Source: JAJFKX01 sp965230265 (GTDB lineage Bacteria > Pseudomonadota > Gammaproteobacteria > Xanthomonadales > Wenzhouxiangellaceae). Taken from it: a DNA stretch of 64,000 nt. The stretch covers positions 62,001 through 126,000 of the forward strand of contig OZ245999.1 of the NCBI GenBank assembly GCA_965230265.1, written 5' to 3'. The position numbers were made by a program, and so were the translations under genes. Positions within the stretch are counted from its first letter, which is position 1. Each line of letters starts with the position of its first letter. Below are positions 25,918 through 33,146 of this stretch, piece after piece. Below the pieces are notes generated by a model, which was not told where the DNA came from, did not search any database, and saw only the letters and a list, made by a program, of their open reading frames with translations.

Positions 25918-26304
25918 TTAGCTTGGGTTGATTAGTGGAGGTGCACGAGTCTGATAGCTTGCGGTTGTTTTAGATGTGAGTGTCTGTTGAGTAGACAGGA
26001 AACAAACCTTGCAGGTGTTAGTAACAATAAATGCAGGGGGCTCGGGGACGGTGGTTTTTGCGGCTTGGTGGACACCGATATAGCATGCTGAGCCATTGTC
26101 TTGCTCATGCTCACTTTCATCATTATGTTGCTGATGATCATCAGTGCTAAAGAATCCATCAGGCATACCATATGGACAAATGACAATCCATTGTCCTTGG
26201 CTGATGCTTCCTGGCATGTAGCCTGTCGGATAAGCAATATTAAACAATAGCGCATATAACGCTAGTGCTAGGGGCCAATTTTTTGAGCGCCTATTGCGCT
26301 GCAT
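25918..26304 (-). CDS. DUF2946-like protein
   Basis: A 128-residue exported or membrane-tethered protein. One hydrophobic segment (LALALYALLFNIAYPTGYMPG) is followed by QWIVICPYGMPDGF, a His/Asp/Glu-rich stretch (DDHQQHNDESEHEQDNG) and a Cys pair region (ACYIGVHQAA, TCKVCF). The end, TRAPPLINPS, matches the R-x-P-P tail common in DUF2946 proteins. DUF2946 members usually sit beside copper-responsive outer-membrane proteins; here the Met-rich barrel gene follows on the same strand with 75 bp between them. The mature region could bind Cu through its His and Cys residues. No regulator of copper response is visible. Confidence 0.7.
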   Translation of the reverse strand: MQRNRRSKNWPLALALYALLFNIAYPTGYMPGSISQGQWIVICPYGMPDGFFSTDDHQQHNDESEHEQDNGSACYIGVHQAAKTTVPEPPAFIVTNTCKVCFLSTQQTLTSKTTASYQTRAPPLINPS

Positions 26305-26430
26305 TTTTCTCTAACCACTCAATATTGGTGTGCCGTCGATATTAACATGGATAAAGAAGAGAAACAGCAAGTCATTATTGAGGGCGATTTTTATTCTAAA
26401 TGAGGCTATCAATATTCATAATCAATAAGG

Positions 26431-26468
26431 CTTGGCAGGGCCAAGGGCTACCAGCGGTAGCCTTTTTT
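26431..26468 (+). ncRNA. Orphan double hairpin with T-run, candidate 3' end of a small RNA
   Basis: Two perfect hairpins stand back to back on the plus strand: CTTGGC-AGG-GCCAAG (26431-26445) and GGCTACC-AGC-GGTAGCC (26446-26462), followed directly by six T. This is a strong intrinsic terminator in the plus direction, yet both flanking genes (DUF2946 and the gene at 26497) are on the minus strand. It could end a small RNA beginning somewhere after 26305. An 18-codon frame (26350-26406 region, ending DFYSK) lies within the same interval. The 5' end cannot be placed from sequence. Confidence 0.45.
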
Positions 26469-26496
26469 ATAGTTAAAGCCAACCAACCAGATCGGC

Positions 26497-26829
26497 TTAT
26501 GGATGTCGTTCAACTTTGTGATTGATTGGCCGAGTCCCACGGCAGTTTTTAGTGCGCAAATGCAGGTATAGTTTGCCGCCCGGCCAGTCTTTTATATCTT
26601 TGCTGGTGCCTATGGTTGAACCGGTGGTGGGGTGTTGATTGGCCAGTTCAGCTTCACTAAAGGTCGCCAGCTTTTTGGCTGATGCGGGTTTAGGGCCATC
26701 CAGTACATCGACCTCGCCATTGCGCCAGTTAGGTGTTGCAGAAGCGTAAGCAAGGGTTACTTCCAGTGTTCCAGATTTAAAGCTACCTATAGATACAGGG
26801 TTGCAATGTTCTAAAGTTGTCGTTCCCAT
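26497..26829 (-). CDS. Conserved-looking small protein of unknown function
   Basis: A 110-residue soluble protein without a signal peptide; GGGAG lies 6 bases before the ATG. The first half is beta-like (FKSGTLEVTLAYASATPNW), the middle is Lys- and Ala-rich with EAELANQHPTTGSTIGTS, and the end is GGKLYLHLRTKNCRGTRP followed by a basic tail ending VERHP. I do not recognise the family. A decayed copy of the C-terminal third lies 2 kb away at 24468, so the gene has been duplicated locally. It is followed on the same strand by nothing until the copper-related pair, and preceded by the FHA gene 234 bp upstream; no operon is evident. Confidence 0.65.
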   Translation of the reverse strand: MGTTTLEHCNPVSIGSFKSGTLEVTLAYASATPNWRNGEVDVLDGPKPASAKKLATFSEAELANQHPTTGSTIGTSKDIKDWPGGKLYLHLRTKNCRGTRPINHKVERHP

Positions 26830-27063
26830 ATTAACTCCCTTAATATAGTGTGGCTAATAATTAACGATGAAAAGCGCTTTATGCATCGGTGAAGCAATCT
26901 CAACGGAGCAGAGCTCCATCAAACTGCTGCTATTAACGTGTCCCTTCTGTAAATAATCGCTGTGCTTATGTGTTTTTTTTCAGCAGGCAGGTAAGGGCGT
27001 GCCTTATAGTAGGTCTAAGTGTTAAAAAATAGCTATAAATAAATAGGTTAATATACTTTGATT

Positions 27064-27543
27064 TTAAATCAAAACATAAGCAATCGCGCTGGCTATGCTC
27101 AGCCCTAATGCCAACCAAAACAATATCCGGACGGATTTACGATGTGCTGCTGCTTCAAAATAAAAAGCCACTTCACCAAAGCGGATACGGTCGCCATGAT
27201 TAAGCGGGTGTTGAGTAATTTTCTTGCCGTTAACAAAGGTGCCGTTACTGGACAATAAATTAATAACCCGCCAAGTATTTTTATCGCTGACAATACGGGC
27301 ATGTACTGCGGATACGGTGGGTTCATCGAGCACAACATCGTTGTCTTTATTGCGGCCTATACTGGTACGGCCTGTGTGAATCGCTATTTCCTGACCTTTG
27401 TTTGGGTCGGTAACACGAATTAGCTTGGCGCCTGTTTTAGACAGACGTACCGGTGCTTTATCGGCTTCTGCTATAGGGACATCCTGTAAGTGAAAAATCC
27501 GCGTTCCCTGTGGGCCATCATTGTTGTTGTTTTCGTTCATCAT
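27064..27543 (-). CDS. FHA domain protein with C-terminal membrane anchor
   Basis: A 159-residue protein. Residues about 48-130 form a forkhead-associated domain: TSIGRNKDNDVVLDEPTVSAVHARI carries the G-R and S-x-x-H phosphothreonine-binding residues, and LLSSNGTFVNGKKI holds the conserved N-G. The last 22 residues (LFWLALGLSIASAIAYVLI) form a single hydrophobic helix, so it is probably tail-anchored with the FHA domain in the cytoplasm. FHA domains read phosphothreonine made by Ser/Thr kinases. A PP2C phosphatase lies 463 bp upstream on the same strand, but no kinase gene is in the window. A role in type VI secretion or stress signalling is possible but no such genes are seen. Confidence 0.9.
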   Translation of the reverse strand: MMNENNNNDGPQGTRIFHLQDVPIAEADKAPVRLSKTGAKLIRVTDPNKGQEIAIHTGRTSIGRNKDNDVVLDEPTVSAVHARIVSDKNTWRVINLLSSNGTFVNGKKITQHPLNHGDRIRFGEVAFYFEAAAHRKSVRILFWLALGLSIASAIAYVLI

Positions 27544-27657
27544 CCTTGGTCGGTCAGTTTTACGCTCATAAGGTGCAGCAATATACTGATATTGCTTTTG
27601 GGGTTAATTATACTATCGTTGCATGTGATCTTAGGGCCAAAATAAAGGCCAATATTG

Positions 27658-27822
27658 TTAAGTGCTGATCGACCAAAGAGTGCCGCTCACACAGTTGTTG
27701 GCCGGCACTGCAGTGTACGATCCGGTTTTCTTAAAGCCATAGCTGATCGCCCATACTGCATATTGTTGGCTGTTGCCGGTATTCGATACAGGGCGGTTGT
27801 GTAGGCAGTTCTGCTCATAGGC
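27658..27822 (-). pseudogene. Possible gene fragment between the PP2C and FHA genes
   Basis: Within the 463-bp gap (27544-28006) the minus strand has a 54-codon stretch, open between two stops, with no start codon upstream that gives a signal or domain. Its translation looks protein-like: YEQNCLHNRPVSNTGNSQQ followed by YAVWAISYGFKKTGSYTAV, then PANNCVSGTLWSIST and a stop. Two Cys and a run of aromatic and Gly residues suggest the C-terminal remnant of an exported protein. No family is recognised, and chance cannot be excluded. Nothing else of note is seen in this gap. Confidence 0.25.
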
Positions 27823-28006
27823 TCATCATAAATAATGAGAGTCGATAAAATGACAACGCACATAGTGAGAGCATAACGTCTATCTTGCAGCGATTATCGT
27901 GAGTATAGCAATGATATTCATTGGTTGGTTACAGGAGAAGGTTCAATAGCTTACTTGCCGAGCTTTGCTGAATGGAAGCTGCAGTGCTGATATGTGCCGA
28001 GACTGT

Positions 28007-28837
28007 TTAATTGAGCCAGTAGAAGTAAGTGATGATTGCGGCAGCAATCAGGCCAGCGGCAAAAAACCAGCCGGTTCTTCTGTGAAATAGTGAAACATTG
28101 ATATCAGGTGCTTTGATGATGGTGGCGGTGATGTTGTCTCGTCCGCCGTTGGCCAGTGCAGCATCAATTAGGTCACTACAAATATCACTCAGACGTTTGG
28201 CATTATCGAGAACAACTGCAATGCCGTCATCATTGACTTCATCTGTCAAGCCATCACTGCACAGTAGCAGGCAGTCACCGGCTTGCAGGTGGCCGCTGAC
28301 CACATCCACTTTAAGGCGCATTTGATGACTGATGCCGATTGCATGTGTAAGGCTTTTACGCTCTGGGTGATCATGGGCAGCCTGTGCATCCATATCATTC
28401 TGGCTAAGTAAAAACTGCAAGTATGAATGATCGCGTGTTATTTGCTTCAGTTTTTTGCCAGACCATAAATAACAACGGCTATCACCACTCCAGGCAACCT
28501 GATAGCGTAAGCCATCCAGGTGTACGGCTACGACAGTAGTGCCCATGCCGGCCAATTTGGCATCGTTTTGTATCGCTTCAAGAATGACCGGGTGAGCATC
28601 AGAAACGGCTTCAACCAAGTTTGAGCCGCTGCGGAAACTGCCGACAATGGTATCGGTTGCCAGCTGGCTGGCTATTTCCCCTGCTACATGACCGCCCATG
28701 CCATCGGCAATAACCCATAATCCCAGTTGAGTGTCGCTGGCGTAACAATCTTCATTGTGGGAGCTAACCAACCCGATATGGGTAGCGCTGCTGGCATCGA
28801 TTGGTGCATGCCGCATAGACATTTGATTCCCTGACAA
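28007..28837 (-). CDS. PP2C family Ser/Thr protein phosphatase with C-terminal membrane anchor
   Basis: Phosphatase of 276 residues of the metal-dependent PPM/PP2C family. The metal-binding motifs are present in order: SSHNEDCYASD (Asp-ligand region), LWVIADGMGGHVAGEIAS (D-G-M-G-G-H), LLLCSDGLTDEVND (D-G) and NGGRDNITATII (G-x-x-D-N). The C-terminus has one hydrophobic helix (GWFFAAGLIAAAIITYFYWL), so it is anchored with the catalytic domain facing the cytoplasm. It removes phosphate from Ser or Thr. The anchored FHA protein downstream on the same strand would bind phosphothreonine, so the two probably act in one membrane-linked circuit. No partner kinase is in the window. The start ATG at 28837 has no strong ribosome site. 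Confidence 0.92.
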   Translation of the reverse strand: MSGNQMSMRHAPIDASSATHIGLVSSHNEDCYASDTQLGLWVIADGMGGHVAGEIASQLATDTIVGSFRSGSNLVEAVSDAHPVILEAIQNDAKLAGMGTTVVAVHLDGLRYQVAWSGDSRCYLWSGKKLKQITRDHSYLQFLLSQNDMDAQAAHDHPERKSLTHAIGISHQMRLKVDVVSGHLQAGDCLLLCSDGLTDEVNDDGIAVVLDNAKRLSDICSDLIDAALANGGRDNITATIIKAPDINVSLFHRRTGWFFAAGLIAAAIITYFYWLN

Positions 28838-29016
28838 TCCTTATGTGTTATTGGCTATTACCGCTGCACTTTATGTTATTGGCGTAGCATTCGAGAGAAT
28901 ATCGGTAAAAGCACTAAAAGCAGATCGCAGCATAGCATAAAGAGACAACATCATTGCTGTATCAACTTGTTAAGAGTGATGCTGTTATTATGTGATTAAT
29001 CGGAAATTTGAATAAG

Positions 29017-29259
29017 ATGCTGGAACTACGCCCTAACTGTGAATGTTGTAACAGGGACTTGCCCCCGGACTCTCCGCTGGCGATGATTTGTACCTTTGAA
29101 TGCACTTTTTGTCGGCATTGTGTTGAAGGTCAACTTGATCAAAGCTGCCCCAATTGTGGTGGTAACCTGGTGCCGAGACCTATCCGTCCGAAGGTACTTT
29201 TGGAAAAGTATCCGGCATCCAGAAAACGGGTGTTTAATCCCAAACTGGATAATGCTTAA
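29017..29259 (+). CDS. DUF1272 zinc-ribbon-like small protein
   Basis: Eighty-residue cysteine-rich protein. The ATG at 29017 gives the family-typical start MLELRPNCECCNRDLPPDS; a TTG at 29008 would add three residues. Cysteines occur as C-x-C-C, then CTFECTFCRHCVEG and CPNCGGNLV, which can bind two zinc ions in a RING- or rubredoxin-like arrangement. RPIRP and the closing PASRKRVF also fit DUF1272. The function of the family is unknown. It is divergent from the PP2C gene and 76 bp before the GFA gene, with which it could be co-transcribed. Confidence 0.85.
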   Translation: MLELRPNCECCNRDLPPDSPLAMICTFECTFCRHCVEGQLDQSCPNCGGNLVPRPIRPKVLLEKYPASRKRVFNPKLDNA

Positions 29260-29335
29260 GCATAACTATATCCGCTATAAGCTACAGTTAAATTAATGAT
29301 GAATTTGATGGCACAGCGTCATCAAGGAGCACAAT

Positions 29336-29761
29336 ATGTCAGATACGAGCACGCAAACAGGTCAGTGCCTTTGTGGGGCCGTCAGAATCGTTGCCAGTCA
29401 AGCCAGTCGCAAGGTGGGTGCATGCCATTGCAACATGTGTCGGCGTTGGGGTTGTGGCCCATATATGGCCGTGGATTGTGGTACTGATGTCAGTTTTGAA
29501 GGTGAACAGTCGATTAAGGTCTTTGATTCATCCGACTGGGCGGAACGCGCGTTCTGCCGGGAATGTGGTAGCAATCTGTTTTACCGTTTAAAGCAAACAG
29601 GTGGTCATTTTGTCAACGCCGGTCTGTTTAATGATTTCACCGAAGCAGTATTTGATCATCAGGTATTTATTGATGAGAAACCAGATTACTACGATTTTGC
29701 CAATCAAACTCACAATATGACAGGAGCAGAGCTGTTTGCTCAGTTCAGCGGTGAAACTTAG
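29336..29761 (+). CDS. GFA family (glutathione-dependent formaldehyde-activating-like) protein
   Basis: Zinc protein of 141 residues. AAGGAG lies 7 bases before the ATG. The GFA fold is shown by GQCLCGAVRI (C-x-C), CHCNMCRRWGCGP (C-x-C-x-x-C) and FCRECGSNLFYRL (C-x-x-C), which together bind two zinc ions. The N-terminal VRI strand and the late FVNAGLF match the family core. Named for an enzyme that forms S-hydroxymethylglutathione, although that activity is disputed and most members have no known role. It may be co-transcribed with DUF1272 upstream. Confidence 0.9.
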   Translation: MSDTSTQTGQCLCGAVRIVASQASRKVGACHCNMCRRWGCGPYMAVDCGTDVSFEGEQSIKVFDSSDWAERAFCRECGSNLFYRLKQTGGHFVNAGLFNDFTEAVFDHQVFIDEKPDYYDFANQTHNMTGAELFAQFSGET

Positions 29762-29807
29762 GTTGTGGATGGGGGTTCGTAACACTTTTTTGTCCGGTTT
29801 AAACCCT

Positions 29808-29838
29808 TCCTACAAGCCTTGTAGGAGATTTCCTACAA
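29808..29838. repeat. Nested inverted repeats (TCCTACAAG / CTTGTAGGA / TCCTACAA)
   Basis: Three alternating arms occur in 31 bases: TCCTACAAG, a 1-base spacer, CTTGTAGGA, a 4-base spacer, TCCTACAA. The middle arm can pair with either flank, giving two mutually exclusive hairpins. It is not followed by a T-run. The arms resemble intergenic palindromes of the TGTAGGA type seen in pseudomonads and relatives; only one copy is visible in the window. Confidence 0.55.
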
Positions 29839-29963
29839 ACACTCGCGCTAAATTCTGAACAGCGAATCCTGCTGAGGGTGGTATAAATAGTGTCAGGTCA
29901 AGAGCAGTGACAATGTATCGCTGCGCTGACCTGGTTAGAGAGCATTATTGATACTAAGAGTCA

Positions 29964-30389
29964 GTGGTTGATAGAGTGAAAGTTGTTAATACGGTAGAAC
30001 AATTGAGTGAGTTACAGCAGCGATGGTCTTCATTGCCATCGGTCTTGCATATGCCGGATTATATCCTTGACATTCCCGAATTGACTGGCCAGCAAAATGA
30101 CGAGATAAGCAGGAAAATCAATAATAAAATAAAAACCTGTGGTTGTTTTGTGACAAGACTCTTTTTAATGATTGCATCTTGTATGCTATCAATAGACTTT
30201 CTGATTGGCGGCTATTTTTTTCTGGTTGGTGGTTTGATTGATATCGTCATAAGAATGGCAGTTTTTGTGGGATCAGTGATGATTTTTAGAGCGCTGGTTG
30301 TGCTGCTGGCCAGGGTGTTGTTAATTCAATTAACCAATAAAACCATTCAACAGGCATTACAGGCCAGAGCCCGGTTAAGTGGTATTTGA
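29964..30389 (+). CDS. Small membrane protein of unknown function
   Basis: A 141-residue protein, GTG start at 29964 or at a second GTG four codons later. Residues 1-60 are soluble and helical (VEQLSELQQRWSSLPSVLHM), and two hydrophobic segments follow (FVTRLFLMIASCMLSIDFLI and the region around DIVIRMAVFVGSVMIFRALV). The C-terminus NKTIQQALQARARL is again polar. No family is recognised. It looks AT-rich compared with nearby genes. A strong terminator lies 100 bp after the stop, so this is probably the end of a short transcription unit. Confidence 0.55.
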   Translation: MVDRVKVVNTVEQLSELQQRWSSLPSVLHMPDYILDIPELTGQQNDEISRKINNKIKTCGCFVTRLFLMIASCMLSIDFLIGGYFFLVGGLIDIVIRMAVFVGSVMIFRALVVLLARVLLIQLTNKTIQQALQARARLSGI

Positions 30390-30488
30390 ATATTAAATAG
30401 CCTGAGTATTTTTATTCGATCTATGAATAACAATACTCTGTAGATAACAATAATAACTATAAGGAAGATACCATTTATTTGGTTTAGC

Positions 30489-30515
30489 AGGCGCCGTAAG
30501 CGGCGCCTTTTTTTT
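30489..30515 (+). terminator. Rho-independent terminator
   Basis: AGGCGCCG/CGGCGCCT forms an 8-bp GC-rich stem with a TAAG loop followed by T residues. It ends the transcript of the membrane protein gene at 29964. The rest of the 404-bp gap (30390-30793) holds only an unconvincing frame starting with TTG inside the T-run. Confidence 0.9.
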
Positions 30516-30793
30516 GCATCTAAGTTTTGCGCGTGGCGCTGTGATAAGTGGATGTTTCAATCAGGATACGTTGCTAACGGAATATATGCTAACAGTCGAG
30601 CACAGCATAATAATGGAGTATTCCATCAAAGCGATTGGTGTCGTAGTATTCATTGCTATTAGCGGTGCTTACAGTTCACTCAGCTTGCTATCATTGATTC
30701 ATCATCACATCGGGTTGTGTTACTCTGCCAGAGTAAGTGGATGCACTCTCTTGCTCCCGATAAATGATTCCGTTTAACCATTAACCAGCAGAA

Positions 30794-31870
30794 ATGGAAA
30801 TGCAAAAAATATTCGTTCTTTCGGCTTTATTATTCAGCATGGCAGCCATTGCCGATGATCAGACGGCTGAACGCTCCACGCAGTTTGATGCCAGTAGTTT
30901 TGTGCAGTTGGCATTGGATTGTGTTCATCAGCAGTACCCTAATAAAATTGCTCATGTATTAAACGATGATGCTGATGCACAAACACCAAAAACACTCTAC
31001 CCCGCATTTTATGGGTGTTTTGATTGGCACTCGGCAGTGCATGGGCACTGGCAGTTGGCTCGTTATATGCGTTTGTACCCCGATACTCAACGGGCTGAAG
31101 CCGCTAAAGCTGCACTGCAGCGTTCAATTACTGCAGAGAATATTCGAATAGAAACGGCTTACTTTAAGGCCGACGGTCGCAGTGGTTTCGAACGACCCTA
31201 CGGGCTGGCATGGTTGATGCAGTTGCATGCAGAGCTGATAGAGATAGACAGCCCTTTGGCGACAACCCTGGACCCGTTGGTGCAACAGGCTCGTGTACAA
31301 CTTGCCGAATGGTTGCCCAAACTGAACTATCCGATTCGTATTGGCGAGCACTTCCAGACTGCATTTGCTTTCGGTCTCATGCTGGATTGGGCACGGACAG
31401 TTGATGACTCAGGGTTTGAGCAGTTACTGGTTCAGCGTAGCCGTGCTTTATATGGTGAAGATCGGGATTGTCCCTTGAGTTATGAGCCTTCTGGCCATGA
31501 TTTTCTATCCCCGTGTATAGCCGAAGCAGATTTAATGCGCCGGGTATTAAATCAATCAGACTATATGCAATGGTTGAAACGCTTTTTACCGACGATTGGA
31601 CAACCTGGCTGGTTACCTGTTGCACAGGTGACTGATCGCATAGATGGCAAGCTGGCGCATTTGGACGGTTTGAACTTATCACGTGCCTGGATGCTGGAAG
31701 GCATGGCTTCGGGTTTGCCGAAATCTGATCCTCGCCACGCTGCATTGACCCAAACCGCAAATGCACATAAACAGACCGGATTGGAAGGTATCGCCAGCGG
31801 GCATTATGCCGGTCAGCACTGGCTGGGTAGTTTTGCAATGTATTTGGAAACCCGGCGTGGCATCCGTTAG
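30794..31870 (+). CDS. DUF2891 family exported protein
   Basis: Exported protein of 358 residues in the DUF2891 family. The signal peptide is MEMQKIFVLSALLFSMAAIADD; a second ATG at 30800 fits equally well. Family-typical blocks are YPAFYGCFDWHSAVHGHWQL, the central ERPYGLAWLMQLHAEL, and RIGEHFQTAFAFGLMLDWAR, followed by SYEPSGHDFLSPCIAEADLM and LDGLNLSRAWMLEG near the end. The pattern of helices with conserved aromatic, His and Asp residues resembles alpha/alpha barrels of carbohydrate-active enzymes, but no activity is established. The cysteine desulfurase-like gene starts 22 bp after its stop, so the two are likely co-transcribed. Confidence 0.87.
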   Translation: MEMQKIFVLSALLFSMAAIADDQTAERSTQFDASSFVQLALDCVHQQYPNKIAHVLNDDADAQTPKTLYPAFYGCFDWHSAVHGHWQLARYMRLYPDTQRAEAAKAALQRSITAENIRIETAYFKADGRSGFERPYGLAWLMQLHAELIEIDSPLATTLDPLVQQARVQLAEWLPKLNYPIRIGEHFQTAFAFGLMLDWARTVDDSGFEQLLVQRSRALYGEDRDCPLSYEPSGHDFLSPCIAEADLMRRVLNQSDYMQWLKRFLPTIGQPGWLPVAQVTDRIDGKLAHLDGLNLSRAWMLEGMASGLPKSDPRHAALTQTANAHKQTGLEGIASGHYAGQHWLGSFAMYLETRRGIR

Positions 31871-31892
31871 CCGGTGATATTCAGCAGGCACA

Positions 31893-33032
31893 ATGAATAA
31901 AATATACTTTGACTACAATGCCAGTGCGCCGGTTGAGCCTGCAGTGGCCGATGCAATGGCTGATTATTCGAGAAACGCATTCGCATTTGGTAATCCATCG
32001 CTGATTCATTGGGCAGGCGCAGAAGCAAAACAGCGATTAATGCTTGCCAGAGAGCAGGTTGCAGACTTTATGCATGCCAGACCTGAAGAAATCTGCTTTA
32101 CCAGTGGGGGTACAGAGTCGAATAATCATGTCATCAAAGGCGTGGTACAAAAAGCGATCGCTGAGAAGCAAGCGAGACCGCATATCATTACTTCATCAAT
32201 TGAGCATCCTTCTATTTTGCGGACTTGTGATGCGGCGAGCTCGGACCTGGGTGCTGATATTACAATCGTACCTGTAGATCACGAAGGCAGGGTGGGTGTT
32301 GATGATATCGAAAAGGCGATCAATCCCGGGACCTGCCTGATATCTGTTATGCATGCCAATAACGAGTTTGGAACCATACAGCCCATCAGTCAAATAGGCG
32401 CTCTGGCCAGAAGTCATAACATTCCATTTCATGTTGACGCGGTTTGTTCAGCTGGAAAAACCGATATCAATGTACAGGCATTGAATGCCGATTTTTTATC
32501 TATTAGTGGCCATAAGATTTATGCCCCCAAAGGTATTGGTGTTTTGTACATTAACGATAATATCAACTCCAGGATCAACCCGTTAATCCATGGCGCTGGT
32601 CAACAGGCAGGGCAAAGATCGGGAACCGACAATGTCATGCTGGCGATTGGTTTGGGTGAGGCTTGCCGGATATCTACACTCAGAGATACTGAAGCATATC
32701 GAAACAAGCTGCATGATTTGACGGATTATTTTTTCCAACAGCTAAAAGCAGCCATGCCTGGGAGAATTGAATTTAACGGTTGTTTATCTAAGCAAGAGCG
32801 CTTGTGCAATACTTTGAATGTCTCTTTTTTAGGCAGCAACGGTTATGAGCTGTTGCAAAAACTGGGTTCGGAGATTGCTTTTACCGCTGGGTTGGCATGT
32901 TCTTATTCAGTGGCCATGTTGGGCAAAAATGCTGAGTGTGCAGAAGGTTCCGTGCGCTTTAGTCTGGGCAAATACAATACTGAGCCAGAGGTTGATTATA
33001 CCGTTGCCCGGCTGGTCGAAGTATGTCAGTGA
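31893..33032 (+). CDS. Cysteine desulfurase-like PLP enzyme (NifS/IscS type)
   Basis: Class V aminotransferase-fold enzyme, 379 residues. The start MNKIYFDYNASAPVEP is typical of NifS/IscS proteins. ICFTSGGTESNNHVIKG provides the PLP phosphate and ring contacts, VDAVCSAGKTDI holds the Asp that pairs with the pyridine nitrogen, and SISGHKIYAPKGIGVLYI contains the Schiff-base Lys. The sulfur-carrying Cys is probably in GLACSYSVAML or in the following KNAECAEGSVRFSLGKY. Cysteine desulfurases supply sulfur for Fe-S clusters, thiolated tRNA or cofactors. No isc, suf or tRNA-thiolation genes are close, so the specific pathway is open; the upstream DUF2891 gene is the nearest likely operon member. 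Confidence 0.88.
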   Translation: MNKIYFDYNASAPVEPAVADAMADYSRNAFAFGNPSLIHWAGAEAKQRLMLAREQVADFMHARPEEICFTSGGTESNNHVIKGVVQKAIAEKQARPHIITSSIEHPSILRTCDAASSDLGADITIVPVDHEGRVGVDDIEKAINPGTCLISVMHANNEFGTIQPISQIGALARSHNIPFHVDAVCSAGKTDINVQALNADFLSISGHKIYAPKGIGVLYINDNINSRINPLIHGAGQQAGQRSGTDNVMLAIGLGEACRISTLRDTEAYRNKLHDLTDYFFQQLKAAMPGRIEFNGCLSKQERLCNTLNVSFLGSNGYELLQKLGSEIAFTAGLACSYSVAMLGKNAECAEGSVRFSLGKYNTEPEVDYTVARLVEVCQ

Positions 33033-33146
33033 GTGATTGCAATTTAGCAGCCTCAACCAACCCGTTAGATGTCACTGATAAAAGTGCTTGAATTGTTCTA
33101 GTAAAGCCTGCAATCTAAGCGGCCAAAGTCACGATAGAGCAGAACA

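Noticed and set aside
26347..26406. 18-codon frame ending DFYSK upstream of the double hairpin
   Set aside because: No ribosome site and no conservation evidence; mentioned only as part of the candidate small RNA interval.
30514..30777. Plus-strand frame of 87 codons after the terminator
   Set aside because: It starts with TTG inside a terminator T-run, has no ribosome site and no recognisable domain.
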